Part shown: positions 45,166 to 53,974 of the stretch, piece after piece | How the letters are laid out: each line of letters begins with the position of its first letter | How positions within the stretch are numbered: the first letter of the stretch is position 1 | Origin: Segetibacter sp. | GTDB lineage: Bacteria > Bacteroidota > Bacteroidia > Chitinophagales > Chitinophagaceae | NCBI GenBank assembly: GCA_021154405.1 | Contig: JAJKIP010000215.1 | Location: 1-57,579, forward strand | Length of the DNA stretch: 57,579 nt | Reading direction: 5' to 3' | The notes under the pieces: model-generated | What the model saw: the letters and a program-made list of their open reading frames with translations, nothing else | The model's database searches: none | Told to the model about the DNA's origin: nothing | Translations under genes and position numbers: made by a program

Positions 45166-46283
45166 TCCAGCCGGCCAGCCTATATGATTTCTTTCAGAAA
45201 AATGGCGTTCGCTTTTATACTGGCGTGCCTGATTCATTATTGAAATCTTTTCTTACTTATGTGCAGGAGCAGGTCAGTGATCAGAAACATATCATAACTG
45301 CTAATGAGGGCCTGGCAATGGGGCTGGCCGCTGGCCATTATTTTGGCACAGGGTCAATTCCACTGGTGTATTTACAGAATTCAGGATTGGGTAATATCAT
45401 CAATCCGCTTACGTCTCTGGCAGATAAAGAAATGTATGCAGTACCAATGATCCTATTGATTGGCTGGAGAGGAAGACCGGGCACAAAGGATGAACCTCAA
45501 CACCTGAAAATGGGTAGGGTAACCCGCAATTTGCTGGAGGCTTTGGAAATTCCGGTATATGAATTGAATGAGGACGAAGCGAAATGTTTTCCTGTTATTG
45601 ATAAAGCGATCAAGGTAGCACTGAAGCAAAATACCCCGATTGCCTTGCTGGCACCGGAAGGTATCTTTAATAAATATGAGGTACCTGAAACAAAAAGCAG
45701 GTATACCTTGCAACGTGAGAAGGTAATTGCTCAAATAATTGAACGATGTAAAGGTGATGAGATCATCGTTTGTACTACTGGAAAAATCGGAAGGGAATTT
45801 TATGAACAGAACTATAAAGCTGGCGGGAAAATCAGCAAATACTTTTTGAGTGTGGGAGCCATGGGTCATGCAAATCATATAGCATTGGGTTTGAAATTGA
45901 ATGCTGACAGCCGAGTTATAATGCTGGATGGAGATGGAGCCTTACTGATGCATATGGGAGCATTGCCAACTATTGCCCGTTATGCAGGCGTTGATTTCAT
46001 GCATATCATCATTAATAATGGAGGTCATGAATCTGTGGGAGGTCAGCCCACTGGTGCTTTTAAAATTGATTTCTCCATGCTTGGTGAATCTTGTGGGTAT
46101 AAAAAAACTGTGGAGATCGGGAACGGTAAGGAATTAAAAGATTGGCTGGCCACCTCATTTCGTGAAAGTAAATCCAGTCTCGTTGAAATACGAACAAGTC
46201 TGGCCAGCAGGAATGACCTTGGCCGTCCATCCGGCACACCGGAGGAGTGGAAAAATAATTTTATGAAGGCTTTAAAAGGATAG
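45162..46283 (+). CDS. Phosphonopyruvate decarboxylase
   Basis: Thiamine-diphosphate enzyme that makes C-P bond formation irreversible by converting phosphonopyruvate to phosphonoacetaldehyde. 373 residues: PYR domain with the catalytic Glu49 (TANEGLAMG), [30 protein letters not shown] domain with the cofactor motif GDG (257-259) to Asn285-Asn286. The length is that of the short Ppd family, not acetolactate synthase. Coupled to the mutase by a 4-base overlap. Confidence 0.95.
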   Translation: MIQPASLYDFFQKNGVRFYTGVPDSLLKSFLTYVQEQVSDQKHIITANEGLAMGLAAGHYFGTGSIPLVYLQNSGLGNIINPLTSLADKEMYAVPMILLIGWRGRPGTKDEPQHLKMGRVTRNLLEALEIPVYELNEDEAKCFPVIDKAIKVALKQNTPIALLAPEGIFNKYEVPETKSRYTLQREKVIAQIIERCKGDEIIVCTTGKIGREFYEQNYKAGGKISKYFLSVGAMGHANHIALGLKLNADSRVIMLDGDGALLMHMGALPTIARYAGVDFMHIIINNGGHESVGGQPTGAFKIDFSMLGESCGYKKTVEIGNGKELKDWLATSFRESKSSLVEIRTSLASRNDLGRPSGTPEEWKNNFMKALKG

Positions 46284-46293
46284 CGGTAGTCCT

Positions 46294-47319
46294 ATGCAAA
46301 AACTGATACAGGGAAAGGGCTCATTATTGTTAATCAACACTCAAGCAATACCTGCTGGTACTAAAAAGATATTTCTCATTGCAGGTGAACATTTTTACAA
46401 CCGGTATTCCCTTGATTTTTTAAAAGATTTTGAAGTAGTGACTTTCCGTAAGAATGGACCAAACCTGAATGGTGATGAATGGCTGGAAGTACTCGAAACT
46501 TATCGTGCCTGTAAAGCTGAAGTAATAATTGCCATTGGTGGAGGTAGCGTTATTGATATAGGCAAATCTATCCTGTTTAGCTATGCTGCGCATCTTTTGC
46601 AGCCACCATTTTTTATTGCGGTACCTACTACAGCGGGATCTGGAAGCGAAGCAACTCAATTTGCAGTTATATATTTTGAAAATAAAAAACAGTCATGGAG
46701 CAGGGAGGAACTTTTGCCTAAAGTTGTGATCCTGGATCCAGAGCTTACCTATTCTTTATCTCCCTATCAATCCGCTGTTTCAGGAATGGATGTGCTTGCC
46801 CAGGCTATTGAATCCTGGTGGAGTCTTGCTTCTGATGATGCATCCAGACTCTTTGCATCGGCAGCCATCCAATTATGGATGCAATACTTTTCAGATGCCG
46901 TAAGTAACCCAGCAGAGGAGGTGAGAGAAAAAATGCAAATGGCTGCTCACCAGGCAGGCAAGGCAATCAATATTACGCGAACTACGGGTCCGCACGCCCT
47001 TTCTTATTACCTGACTGCCATTCACCAGGTTCCTCATGGACAGGCAGTTTCTCTCTTTTTGCCTTTATTCTTCCTTTATAATCAACCCCAGCAGGAACTC
47101 TGTAGTTTATTAAAGGTTAAAACTGAGATGGAGGCAAAGGAATATATTCAGTCAGCCATGAAAAAAGCAGGACTGGCAATTACACTGGAGGAATTGGGGA
47201 TTAGGAGGGATAATGTAATAAATGAGCTGCTTGATTCTGTGAATACCGAAAGGTTTGGCAATAATCCGCGGCCATTTGATAAAGCTGCGCTTATAGAATT
47301 AATAACAAAATATCTTTGA
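46294..47319 (+). CDS. Phosphonoacetaldehyde reductase (iron-type alcohol dehydrogenase)
   Basis: 341 residues. NAD(P)-binding IGGGSVIDIGKS, signature PTTAGSGSEATQFAV, metal-site candidates Asp166, Gln170, His234 and His248. The MDVLAQAIESWWS segment has Gln where ordinary iron alcohol dehydrogenases have His; as I recall this is usual in the phosphonoacetaldehyde-reductase (PhpC-like) branch. Product would be 2-hydroxyethylphosphonate. A transaminase giving 2-aminoethylphosphonate is absent here, so hydroxyethylphosphonate is the predicted product. Confidence 0.87.
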   Translation: MQKLIQGKGSLLLINTQAIPAGTKKIFLIAGEHFYNRYSLDFLKDFEVVTFRKNGPNLNGDEWLEVLETYRACKAEVIIAIGGGSVIDIGKSILFSYAAHLLQPPFFIAVPTTAGSGSEATQFAVIYFENKKQSWSREELLPKVVILDPELTYSLSPYQSAVSGMDVLAQAIESWWSLASDDASRLFASAAIQLWMQYFSDAVSNPAEEVREKMQMAAHQAGKAINITRTTGPHALSYYLTAIHQVPHGQAVSLFLPLFFLYNQPQQELCSLLKVKTEMEAKEYIQSAMKKAGLAITLEELGIRRDNVINELLDSVNTERFGNNPRPFDKAALIELITKYL

Positions 47320-47323
47320 CAGA

Positions 47324-48421
47324 ATGGGTTTGTTTAAAGAATACAGGGAAGTTAATGAATTGCTTCGCTCAAAACATGCAATTGTTTTTTATGCAGAAAG
47401 CCGTCATTATTATCAGTATTTCGATAAGCTAATCAGGGATATTCTGGCATCCGGAAAACAGATCATCTATTTAACTTCAGATTCAAAAGATCCAATAATA
47501 CAGGCCACTTTCTCAGGCATGAAGGTTATTTATGTAAAATACATGCTTGGTACTTTGTTTTCCCGGATCAGGACAGATGTCATGATCATGACAATGCCTG
47601 ATCTTGGCAACTTTCTTTTTAAACGGTCCTCAACGGTAGGCAGGTACATTTATGTATTTCATGCAGCAGTAAGCACTCATCAGCAATACAGCGAAAAAGC
47701 TTTCTTTAATTATGATGCAGTCTTCTGTACTGGCAGTTATCAGGTGGAAGAGTTACGTGCAGCTGAGGCGCATTATGGCCTTCCTCAAAAAGAGCTTATT
47801 GCATATGGGTATCCGCTGATTAATTCGATAAAAACAAAGACCAGTAACTCCCGTCCCACGGATAAGCAGACAAAAACAATATTGATTGCGCCATCCTGGT
47901 TTCCGGGCTGCATATTTGATACCTGTATTAAAGAGCTTTGCCATGCTCTCTCTTCTTCTTCCTGTCATATCATAATTCGCTCACATCCCGAATATGAGAA
48001 AAGAAGGAAGAAGGATTTTAAACAGCTGAGGCAATTGATCGCCAGGTATCCTAATATGTCTATCGATGTGGAGCCTGATGTGACAACCCGTCTATTTGAT
48101 ACAGATTTCCTTATCACTGATCGTTCAGGTATAGCATTTGAATTTGCTTTAGGTATCGGCAGACCAGTTTTATTCATCGATACAGATCTGAAGGAAATGA
48201 ATAAGGAGTGGAGAAATCTGGGCATTGAACCTATTGAAAATAGCCTTCGTAATCAATTGGGTGTAACCATCCTTCCCAGGGATGTAATTCAGGTACCTGA
48301 AAAAATTGCGGCTTTGGAATCAGACCATGATTTCAGTGAAAGAATGAATGCCCTTGAGCAGTCAATATTTTTCCATTCATACCGGGAAGGCCTAAGCTTT
48401 ATTTCTTCCCATCTTCCTTAG
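47324..48421 (+). CDS. CDP-glycerol glycerophosphotransferase-like transferase
   Basis: 365 residues with the TagB/TagF-like GT-B arrangement: HAIVFYAESRHYYQYF, TMPDLGNFLFKRS, YIYVFHAAVSTHQQY (catalytic His), CTGSYQVEEL, TILIAPSW, HIIIRSHPEYEKR, and DFLITDRSGIAFEFALG (donor-binding). TagF-like enzymes use CDP-activated alditol phosphates. Here the likely donor is the CMP-phosphonate made by the fused cytidylyltransferase, so transfer to a glycan or lipid is inferred. The gene follows the reductase after 4 bases and overlaps the end of a small opposing gene. Confidence 0.87.
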   Translation: MGLFKEYREVNELLRSKHAIVFYAESRHYYQYFDKLIRDILASGKQIIYLTSDSKDPIIQATFSGMKVIYVKYMLGTLFSRIRTDVMIMTMPDLGNFLFKRSSTVGRYIYVFHAAVSTHQQYSEKAFFNYDAVFCTGSYQVEELRAAEAHYGLPQKELIAYGYPLINSIKTKTSNSRPTDKQTKTILIAPSWFPGCIFDTCIKELCHALSSSSCHIIIRSHPEYEKRRKKDFKQLRQLIARYPNMSIDVEPDVTTRLFDTDFLITDRSGIAFEFALGIGRPVLFIDTDLKEMNKEWRNLGIEPIENSLRNQLGVTILPRDVIQVPEKIAALESDHDFSERMNALEQSIFFHSYREGLSFISSHLP

Positions 48422-48569
48422 GCGGTTCAGATTTCCTGCCACCAAAAAATGATTTTATCCTGTACCAGGAGGTTTTGATCCAGAAACCCGCTCCCAGAAC
48501 GGCAGCTACTATCACCTGAATGATATAACTGCCACTGCCTGGATCGACATATAATAAATGATGGATCAT
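48399..48569 (-). CDS. Small membrane protein with DPGSGS motif
   Basis: 56 residues read by hand on the minus strand: ATG at 48569, TAA at 48401-48399. It begins MIHHLLYVDPGSGSYIIQ, has one hydrophobic helix (IIQVIVAAVLGAGFWI) and a basic, hydrophilic tail (RIKSFFGGRKSEPP). Its ATG shares a base with the stop of the M42 aminopeptidase gene (TAATG), a strong sign of real translation, and its last 23 bases overlap the end of the glycerophosphotransferase-like gene. Small proteins with a (Y)xDPGSGS start recall, to my memory, those beside surface-polysaccharide genes; the function is unknown. Confidence 0.75.
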   Translation of the reverse strand: MIHHLLYVDPGSGSYIIQVIVAAVLGAGFWIKTSWYRIKSFFGGRKSEPPKEDGKK

Positions 48570-49675
48570 TACAGATAGCTAAGGTTGGTTTTAGGTGTCA
48601 GGGTAAGCAGGGTCTCATACATCAGCCTGATGGTATTATCGATATCATCCTTGTGCAGCATTTCAACAGTAGTATGCATATAGCGCAGAGGGATAGAGAT
48701 CAAAACAGATGGACATCCATCATTTGAATAAGCAAAGGAATCAGTGTCTGTGCCTGTGCTGCGACTGAGCGCACGCCATTGAACCGGTATCTTATTATCG
48801 GCAGCTACTTTTTCAACAACACCCAGTAACTTATTATGCACTGCAGGGGCATAGGAGAGGGAAGGACCCTTTCCGCAAACCACATCACCTTCTATATTCT
48901 TATTGATCATTGGAGTGGTAGTGTCATGCGTTACATCAGTAACGATGGCAATATTGGGTTTGATCCTGCGGGCAATCATTTCAGCACCCCGCAAACCAAT
49001 TTCTTCCTGCACTGCATTTACTATATACAAACCATAAGGCAGTTTCTTTTTATTTTCTTTTAGCATCCTGGCTACCTCTGCGATCATATAGCCACCAATC
49101 CTGTTATCAAATGCGCGACCAACGAGATTACCATTGGCAAGTTCATCAAATCCATCCTGGTAAGTAACCACTGCGCCAATATGGATACCTAATGCTTCCA
49201 CTTCTTTACGATTACGTGCACCACAATCCAGCCATAAATTATCAGTCTTGGGCTGTGTTTCTTTTGAATCTGCCCCGTGCCGTGTATGAATGGCAGGCCA
49301 TCCAAATACAGCTTTAACCGGGCCTTTCTTGCCATGGATCAAAACTCTTGATGCAGGTGCAGTCTGGTGGTCCACCCCTCCATTCCTCTTCAGATAGATC
49401 AAGCCTTCAGCGTTAACGTAATTCACAAACCAGCTGATCTCATCAGCATGGGCTTCTATAACTATTTTAAAGGGATTGCTTTCATTGATAACTCCAACAG
49501 CTGTTCCATAAGGATCAATGTAATAATTATCTACGTAGGGTTTAATGTACTCCAGCCATAGTTTCTGGCCCCAGGTCTCAAAGCCAACAGGGGAGGCATT
49601 ATTTATATAATTGCGTAAAAACTCGTAAGATTCTTTAGTAATAGTCGTTTTCCTGCTTCCTGCGGATTTTGCCAT
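48569..49675 (-). CDS. M42-family aminopeptidase
   Basis: Cytoplasmic dinuclear metallo-aminopeptidase (FrvX/glutamyl-aminopeptidase type), 368 residues. Metal site and catalysis: VIEAHADEISWFVNYV (His, Asp), NLVGRAFDNRIGGYM (bridging Asp), VNAVQEEIGLRGAEM (catalytic Glu-Glu), AIVTDVTHDTT and STGTDTDSF; the usual terminal MHTTVEM gives the last His. Oligomeric cages of this family trim peptides. Translationally coupled to the small membrane protein that follows. Confidence 0.94.
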   Translation of the reverse strand: MAKSAGSRKTTITKESYEFLRNYINNASPVGFETWGQKLWLEYIKPYVDNYYIDPYGTAVGVINESNPFKIVIEAHADEISWFVNYVNAEGLIYLKRNGGVDHQTAPASRVLIHGKKGPVKAVFGWPAIHTRHGADSKETQPKTDNLWLDCGARNRKEVEALGIHIGAVVTYQDGFDELANGNLVGRAFDNRIGGYMIAEVARMLKENKKKLPYGLYIVNAVQEEIGLRGAEMIARRIKPNIAIVTDVTHDTTTPMINKNIEGDVVCGKGPSLSYAPAVHNKLLGVVEKVAADNKIPVQWRALSRSTGTDTDSFAYSNDGCPSVLISIPLRYMHTTVEMLHKDDIDNTIRLMYETLLTLTPKTNLSYL

Positions 49676-49724
49676 GCGGTGAATTTTTGGATTGGCAAAA
49701 GTAACACAATGTGTGCATATTAAC

Positions 49725-52334
49725 CTACCGGATCAGGGTTACCAGGCCTTTCTGGAAATAGGACTTACCCATAAAATCGATTGCTTTTACGATCCATACA
49801 TAGGTATTCGTTCCCTGATCACGGCCGCCAACTCTGCCATCCCAGCCATGCTCATTGGTAGAAGTAGTAAAGACCAGATCACCCCACCGGTTATATATAC
49901 TGAAATATTCTATTTTTTTCATGCCTACTGCTATAGGTTTTACCACATCATTCCTGCCGTCATTATTTGGTGTAAATGCTGAAGGAACAAAAACAGTAGG
50001 CAGTGTAGCAAATACCTTAATGTTCAGGCCAGCCGTATCTGAACAGCCTGCTTCATTAAATACCTGCACCCTGTAATGTAAATTCAATGATCCTTCAGCA
50101 AATATGGCAATCGGGTTAGGAATATTTGCTGCAGACAGTGAAGCTGCCGGTGACCATTGATACCTGATACCACCTGTTGCAGTCAATTGAAGTGGCTGGT
50201 TAATGATAACTACTGTATCTCTTCCGGCAAATGGAAATATTTTTGGCAGCATTGTTACCATTATGGTATCTCTCGATGGTTTGGGACATCCGCTTGCAGA
50301 ATTGAAAGTGGTCAATATATAATTTGTAATATCCAATACCGGTGTTGCAAGCGGATTCAGGGAAACTGGATTATTTAGTGTCGTTGCCGGTGACCATTGC
50401 CAGGAATTCCCATCTGTTAACCCATGCAATTGTGCACTGGTACGATAACATATCATGGTATCGGCTCCCGCATTGGCAACAGGATAGGGGATTGTTGCTA
50501 CGCGTATGGTTCTGGTTGCGGAACATCCTCCAATGATGGCAGTGACCTGATAAGGAGTATTGGGAACAGATGTTACTACCAGTGGATCTTTTACTCCCGG
50601 AGTAAGTACCTGAGCAGCAGGAAGCCAATTATATCGTAAACCATCGGAATTAACTCGTAGCCTGATCGTATCACCACGGCAAATAGTGGTATCACCCATC
50701 TGATTCAACGTCACAAAATTCACCACCCTCACCATTACAGAATCCTTGTTCCGGCATCCTTCCGTTTCAAGGTCCACATAGTATCTCGTGGTTACTGGCG
50801 GAGCTACAGTTGGTGATCCGGTTGCTGCATTGATCATATTAACGGGTGGAGACCATAAAAAATTTCCTGTACCACTGGCCAGTAACTGAACGCGATCATT
50901 TATACAGATCAGCGTATCCCTGAATGCAAGCGTAATAGGCGGTTTGTCAATAATGGTGGTTGATTTATATACGGTATCACGACAGCCATCCGTAGTGGTC
51001 ACAATTAATCGAATATCCTTTACACCCATACCAGGATAGGTGTAAACAGGGTTTTGCAAGCCGGAAACATCAATGGTAGTTGTGGGTTCGCCAAAATCCC
51101 ATTTCCAGGAATTGACTGTACCGGAAAGAAGAGTTGTACGGTCTGTGAATGTTGTTGGTTTGGTAATGCAAATGCCCGCTGCCTCAAAATCAGGCACAAG
51201 GCCCGGGTAGACATATATCACGCTAAAGGTTGTATCTGAACATTGCTGGTTTCTGTTTACGATCAGTCGAATAGAATACTTGCCATTGACAGGAAAAGTA
51301 TAATTGAGATTGAAATTGGTGGAAGTAAAAATAGAATTTCCTCCCGGATCAAAAACTTCCCAATCCTGTGCAACAATCAACGGGCTGGTAGCAATATTGC
51401 TTATAGAAGCAGTTCTTGTATTGCCACAAAGCATATAATCGGGTTCCAGCAGTGCTGCTGCAATACTACAATCCGCGATATTAACCTGGAGATCCTTTCG
51501 CTGAACCGCAATTACCTGACCATTCCTGATTTCTTCAGCAGAAACAGTTACCACATATACTCCAGCGGGAGGTGCGATACCGGTGATAAGTCCTGTGTTG
51601 GGATCTATTTTCACCTGGTTACCCAAAGGTTTTGTTCCATCCCAATCTCCGCCGCCATAGGGAACTGAGGGAAAGGGAGGGGCGCCAGTTGGAGTTCCAT
51701 TGGTGCCACCATTGGTGCTGGCATAAGCATCACTGAAAGAATAGCGGATATCATCTCCATCAGCATCTCTGGCAGCAAAACTGTAGGAGAAATAGTTTCC
51801 TGCACATACAACAACAAGATCACTGCCTGTAAATACAGCGCTATTATTCTTTGGACCATCGCTTGCCGGTAAATTGCCGGGAATATCACAGGTATAGGTT
51901 GCTCCTACCTGCGCGCCATTCAGGTTGGATATCCCTCTAATTCTGTAATTCACCTGGCTGGCCAAAACATATCCACTGGCAGTGGCAGGCAGTGTTACGG
52001 ATAAATTATAATACGCAATTTCATAACAAACAGCAGGAGGATTGCTGATGCAGGGATCAAAATTAGTTATCTGGATAATTTCACGGCTGCTGATAGGTGT
52101 GCTGATGTCCTGTATCCGGCTACCACTTCCTTTTTCGAAGACAGAGATAACTGCAGGGTCAGGAAACATGCGACCAGAATTGCACCGCATGAATAATTTA
52201 AGTGTAACTGAATAAGTATAGGTGCCACCTGAATTGGAAGTAACGCTATAAAACATTTCTCCACCCGTAATGTGATCGGCATTCGCAACGATGGAAAGAA
52301 TGCAACTAAGCAGTATTAAAATAACTCTTCTCAT
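49725..52334 (-). CDS. Large exported PKD-type protein with T9SS type B sorting domain
   Basis: 869 residues. Signal MRRVILILLSCILSIVANA, then an N-terminal domain typical of gliding-associated cargo (DHITGGEMFYSV, CYEIAYYNLSVTLP, FTGSDLVVVCAGNYFSYSF, AADADGDD-like ARDADGDDIRYSF), PKD-like Ig domains at about 380-480 (WKWDFGEPTTT) and several repeats of the LCWSP/TYTV type (FLWSPPVNM, YNWLPAAQV, WQWSPATTL, YQWSPAASL). The last 90 residues (VFVPSAFTPNNDGRNDVV, FSIYNRWGDLVF, GTYVWIV-like NTYVWIVKA) are the gliding-motility C-terminal sorting domain. Probable adhesin or matrix protein. Confidence 0.94.
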   Translation of the reverse strand: MRRVILILLSCILSIVANADHITGGEMFYSVTSNSGGTYTYSVTLKLFMRCNSGRMFPDPAVISVFEKGSGSRIQDISTPISSREIIQITNFDPCISNPPAVCYEIAYYNLSVTLPATASGYVLASQVNYRIRGISNLNGAQVGATYTCDIPGNLPASDGPKNNSAVFTGSDLVVVCAGNYFSYSFAARDADGDDIRYSFSDAYASTNGGTNGTPTGAPPFPSVPYGGGDWDGTKPLGNQVKIDPNTGLITGIAPPAGVYVVTVSAEEIRNGQVIAVQRKDLQVNIADCSIAAALLEPDYMLCGNTRTASISNIATSPLIVAQDWEVFDPGGNSIFTSTNFNLNYTFPVNGKYSIRLIVNRNQQCSDTTFSVIYVYPGLVPDFEAAGICITKPTTFTDRTTLLSGTVNSWKWDFGEPTTTIDVSGLQNPVYTYPGMGVKDIRLIVTTTDGCRDTVYKSTTIIDKPPITLAFRDTLICINDRVQLLASGTGNFLWSPPVNMINAATGSPTVAPPVTTRYYVDLETEGCRNKDSVMVRVVNFVTLNQMGDTTICRGDTIRLRVNSDGLRYNWLPAAQVLTPGVKDPLVVTSVPNTPYQVTAIIGGCSATRTIRVATIPYPVANAGADTMICYRTSAQLHGLTDGNSWQWSPATTLNNPVSLNPLATPVLDITNYILTTFNSASGCPKPSRDTIMVTMLPKIFPFAGRDTVVIINQPLQLTATGGIRYQWSPAASLSAANIPNPIAIFAEGSLNLHYRVQVFNEAGCSDTAGLNIKVFATLPTVFVPSAFTPNNDGRNDVVKPIAVGMKKIEYFSIYNRWGDLVFTTSTNEHGWDGRVGGRDQGTNTYVWIVKAIDFMGKSYFQKGLVTLIR

Positions 52335-52639
52335 AACCCGCGATCAATCCGGTTTAGCGATCTGTATACTGCAGGGGTGGAACAGGGCAGATCAGGTATA
52401 TGAATATAACATTATTTGACGGTTTTCCGGGGACTGTGGATAGATGAACCTACCTGATCGGCTCATTCAATTCCGGGGTTGCCATATGTGGGCTGTCCGC
52501 CGCATGGAATTGCCATTCCGAATAAAGTGATAACCATTGCAATGGGGGCCGAGGCCCATGCCTGATGGCGTCAAAGGTTTAACAGTGCTTTTCACTACAG
52601 GTAGCAGGGATATCGTATTTTTAACCATCAATAAAGTCT
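52335..52639. other. Gene-free stretch with several palindromes
   Basis: 305 bases with no credible gene on either strand. Three symmetrical elements cluster in its second half: GGAAT-TGCC-ATTCC (52506-52519), the perfect 12-mer CCATTGCAATGG (52534-52545) and GGGCC-GA-GGCCC (52546-52557). No T tract follows any of them. It holds the divergent promoters of the flanking genes, though no clean TTTG-N19-TAnnTTTG was found. Confidence 0.5.
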
Positions 52640-53125
52640 ATGAGAATTGTATTCGCCCTTGTTTTTTTGCTCCCAATATTGGCCCAAAGCCAGGATTGCA
52701 AACTCCTGCGTGAAACTGATCCCTATACCAAGGAAACAAAGATATCCTCCGGCTTTATCATGCTGCAGGGTGGAACTATGACAATAGATGCCGACAGCCG
52801 CGAAGTGGATTTCTTCTTCATAATCCCTGGTAAATGCTTTAATGACCAGTCAACAGTTTTCGTATACTTTGAAGGCAGTAAAACAAAAGCCACTTACCGG
52901 ACCTCCAATAGCATGAATTGTGATGGATATTTCCACTTTACTGTGAAAAATGCAGCTATTACTCCTTTGCAGGTACAAAAGCTCGGTGCCAATAAAGTGA
53001 CCCAATTTATATTTACTGATTCTGATAAAAAGCAGGTGATAATTAGTCTTCTCCCTGATCAGCAGGATACTTTTATGAGTTCTGTGAATTGCGTGGTCAA
53101 TGAGTCCAAGAAACTGATCAAATAA
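52640..53125 (+). CDS. Hypothetical exported protein
   Basis: 161 residues with signal peptide MRIVFALVFLLPILAQSQ. Not recognised. The mature part is a compact mixed beta-rich domain (SGFIMLQGGTMTIDADSREVDFFF, VFVYFEGSKTKATYRT, YFHFTVKNAAITPLQV) with four cysteines (DCKLL, GKCFND, MNCDGYF, NCVVN) that could form disulfides after export. No lipobox. It is convergent with the S1/P1 nuclease gene, 5 bases apart. Confidence 0.75.
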   Translation: MRIVFALVFLLPILAQSQDCKLLRETDPYTKETKISSGFIMLQGGTMTIDADSREVDFFFIIPGKCFNDQSTVFVYFEGSKTKATYRTSNSMNCDGYFHFTVKNAAITPLQVQKLGANKVTQFIFTDSDKKQVIISLLPDQQDTFMSSVNCVVNESKKLIK

Positions 53126-53130
53126 GCCAA

Positions 53131-53919
53131 CTACTCCAGTGCATCATTTAATACTTTGGCAAGCCGTATTCCTCCTTTGAGCAGTTGATCATTCAGCATT
53201 TGCTGAAATTGGAAATTATAATTATAGCTCAGTTTTGATTCATTTGGAGCGCTATCATAGATAATATCTGAAAGCTGGTGGGATTCATAGAACCAGTCGT
53301 CCAGTGAAGAATTCTGCCACCCAATGACCTGCTCCTTTCCTGCAATATCCAGCAGGTGGGAATATTCTGTATAGCTATATTGCTGATTGTTGATCAGGTA
53401 AGTGTCCCACACAGAATGAAGATTGGTCTTTTCATTAAACCAGTATACTGTTATCTTGTTTCCACCTTCATCATCGCTACGGCCTACATGCAAAGGCTGG
53501 TGCAGGTCACCGATCAAATGGATCAGGAATGCCAATGCTATCCTGCGTTGCTCAATGGATTGGGACTTGTCCTTTAACTGAGCGATCATTGCAGGAATCT
53601 GCGTATATAAGGTCTTGCCAGGAAGATTTTTTAACTGAGCAAGAAAGCTGTCCTTTGAAATATGACCAGGCACATCTACATAATGCCACGGTGATGCATG
53701 TTTCCAATTGGAATCTGATTTTACAAAATCCGGCCAGTTAGCCCACCAGGCGAGCGTTTCCCTGCCGATGAGTTTGCGTAATTCCTTCTTTGCTTTTTTG
53801 GACAAATGGTTTTCTGCTATTTCTGCAATTATCCGGTGACCAGTAAGTCCCCAGCAAAATGCAAGCTGATAACAAAGTAGAAAAAGACTCAGGAATAATA
53901 AGCGGAGAGGAGAGCACAT
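53131..53919 (-). CDS. S1/P1-type nuclease
   Basis: Exported zinc-dependent nuclease of 262 residues, cutting single-stranded nucleic acids and perhaps acting as 3'-nucleotidase. Signal cleavage just before Trp23 in CWGLTGHRIIAEIAE would expose the N-terminal Trp that is itself a zinc ligand; further ligands are seen in HASPWHYVDVP, IHLIGDLHQPLHVG and the Asp of WDTYLI. Length is family-typical. Likely scavenges phosphate or nucleotides in the periplasm or outside. Confidence 0.95.
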   Translation of the reverse strand: MCSPLRLLFLSLFLLCYQLAFCWGLTGHRIIAEIAENHLSKKAKKELRKLIGRETLAWWANWPDFVKSDSNWKHASPWHYVDVPGHISKDSFLAQLKNLPGKTLYTQIPAMIAQLKDKSQSIEQRRIALAFLIHLIGDLHQPLHVGRSDDEGGNKITVYWFNEKTNLHSVWDTYLINNQQYSYTEYSHLLDIAGKEQVIGWQNSSLDDWFYESHQLSDIIYDSAPNESKLSYNYNFQFQQMLNDQLLKGGIRLAKVLNDALE

Positions 53920-53974
53920 GGTGAATGTTTAATGCTGACAAAATTAGGGATTAGCCACAAGCTTCTATCTGCCC

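Noticed and set aside
43861-48421. 2-aminoethylphosphonate as the end product
   Set aside because: No 2-aminoethylphosphonate transaminase gene is in the operon; a reductase takes that place. A transaminase elsewhere in the genome cannot be excluded.
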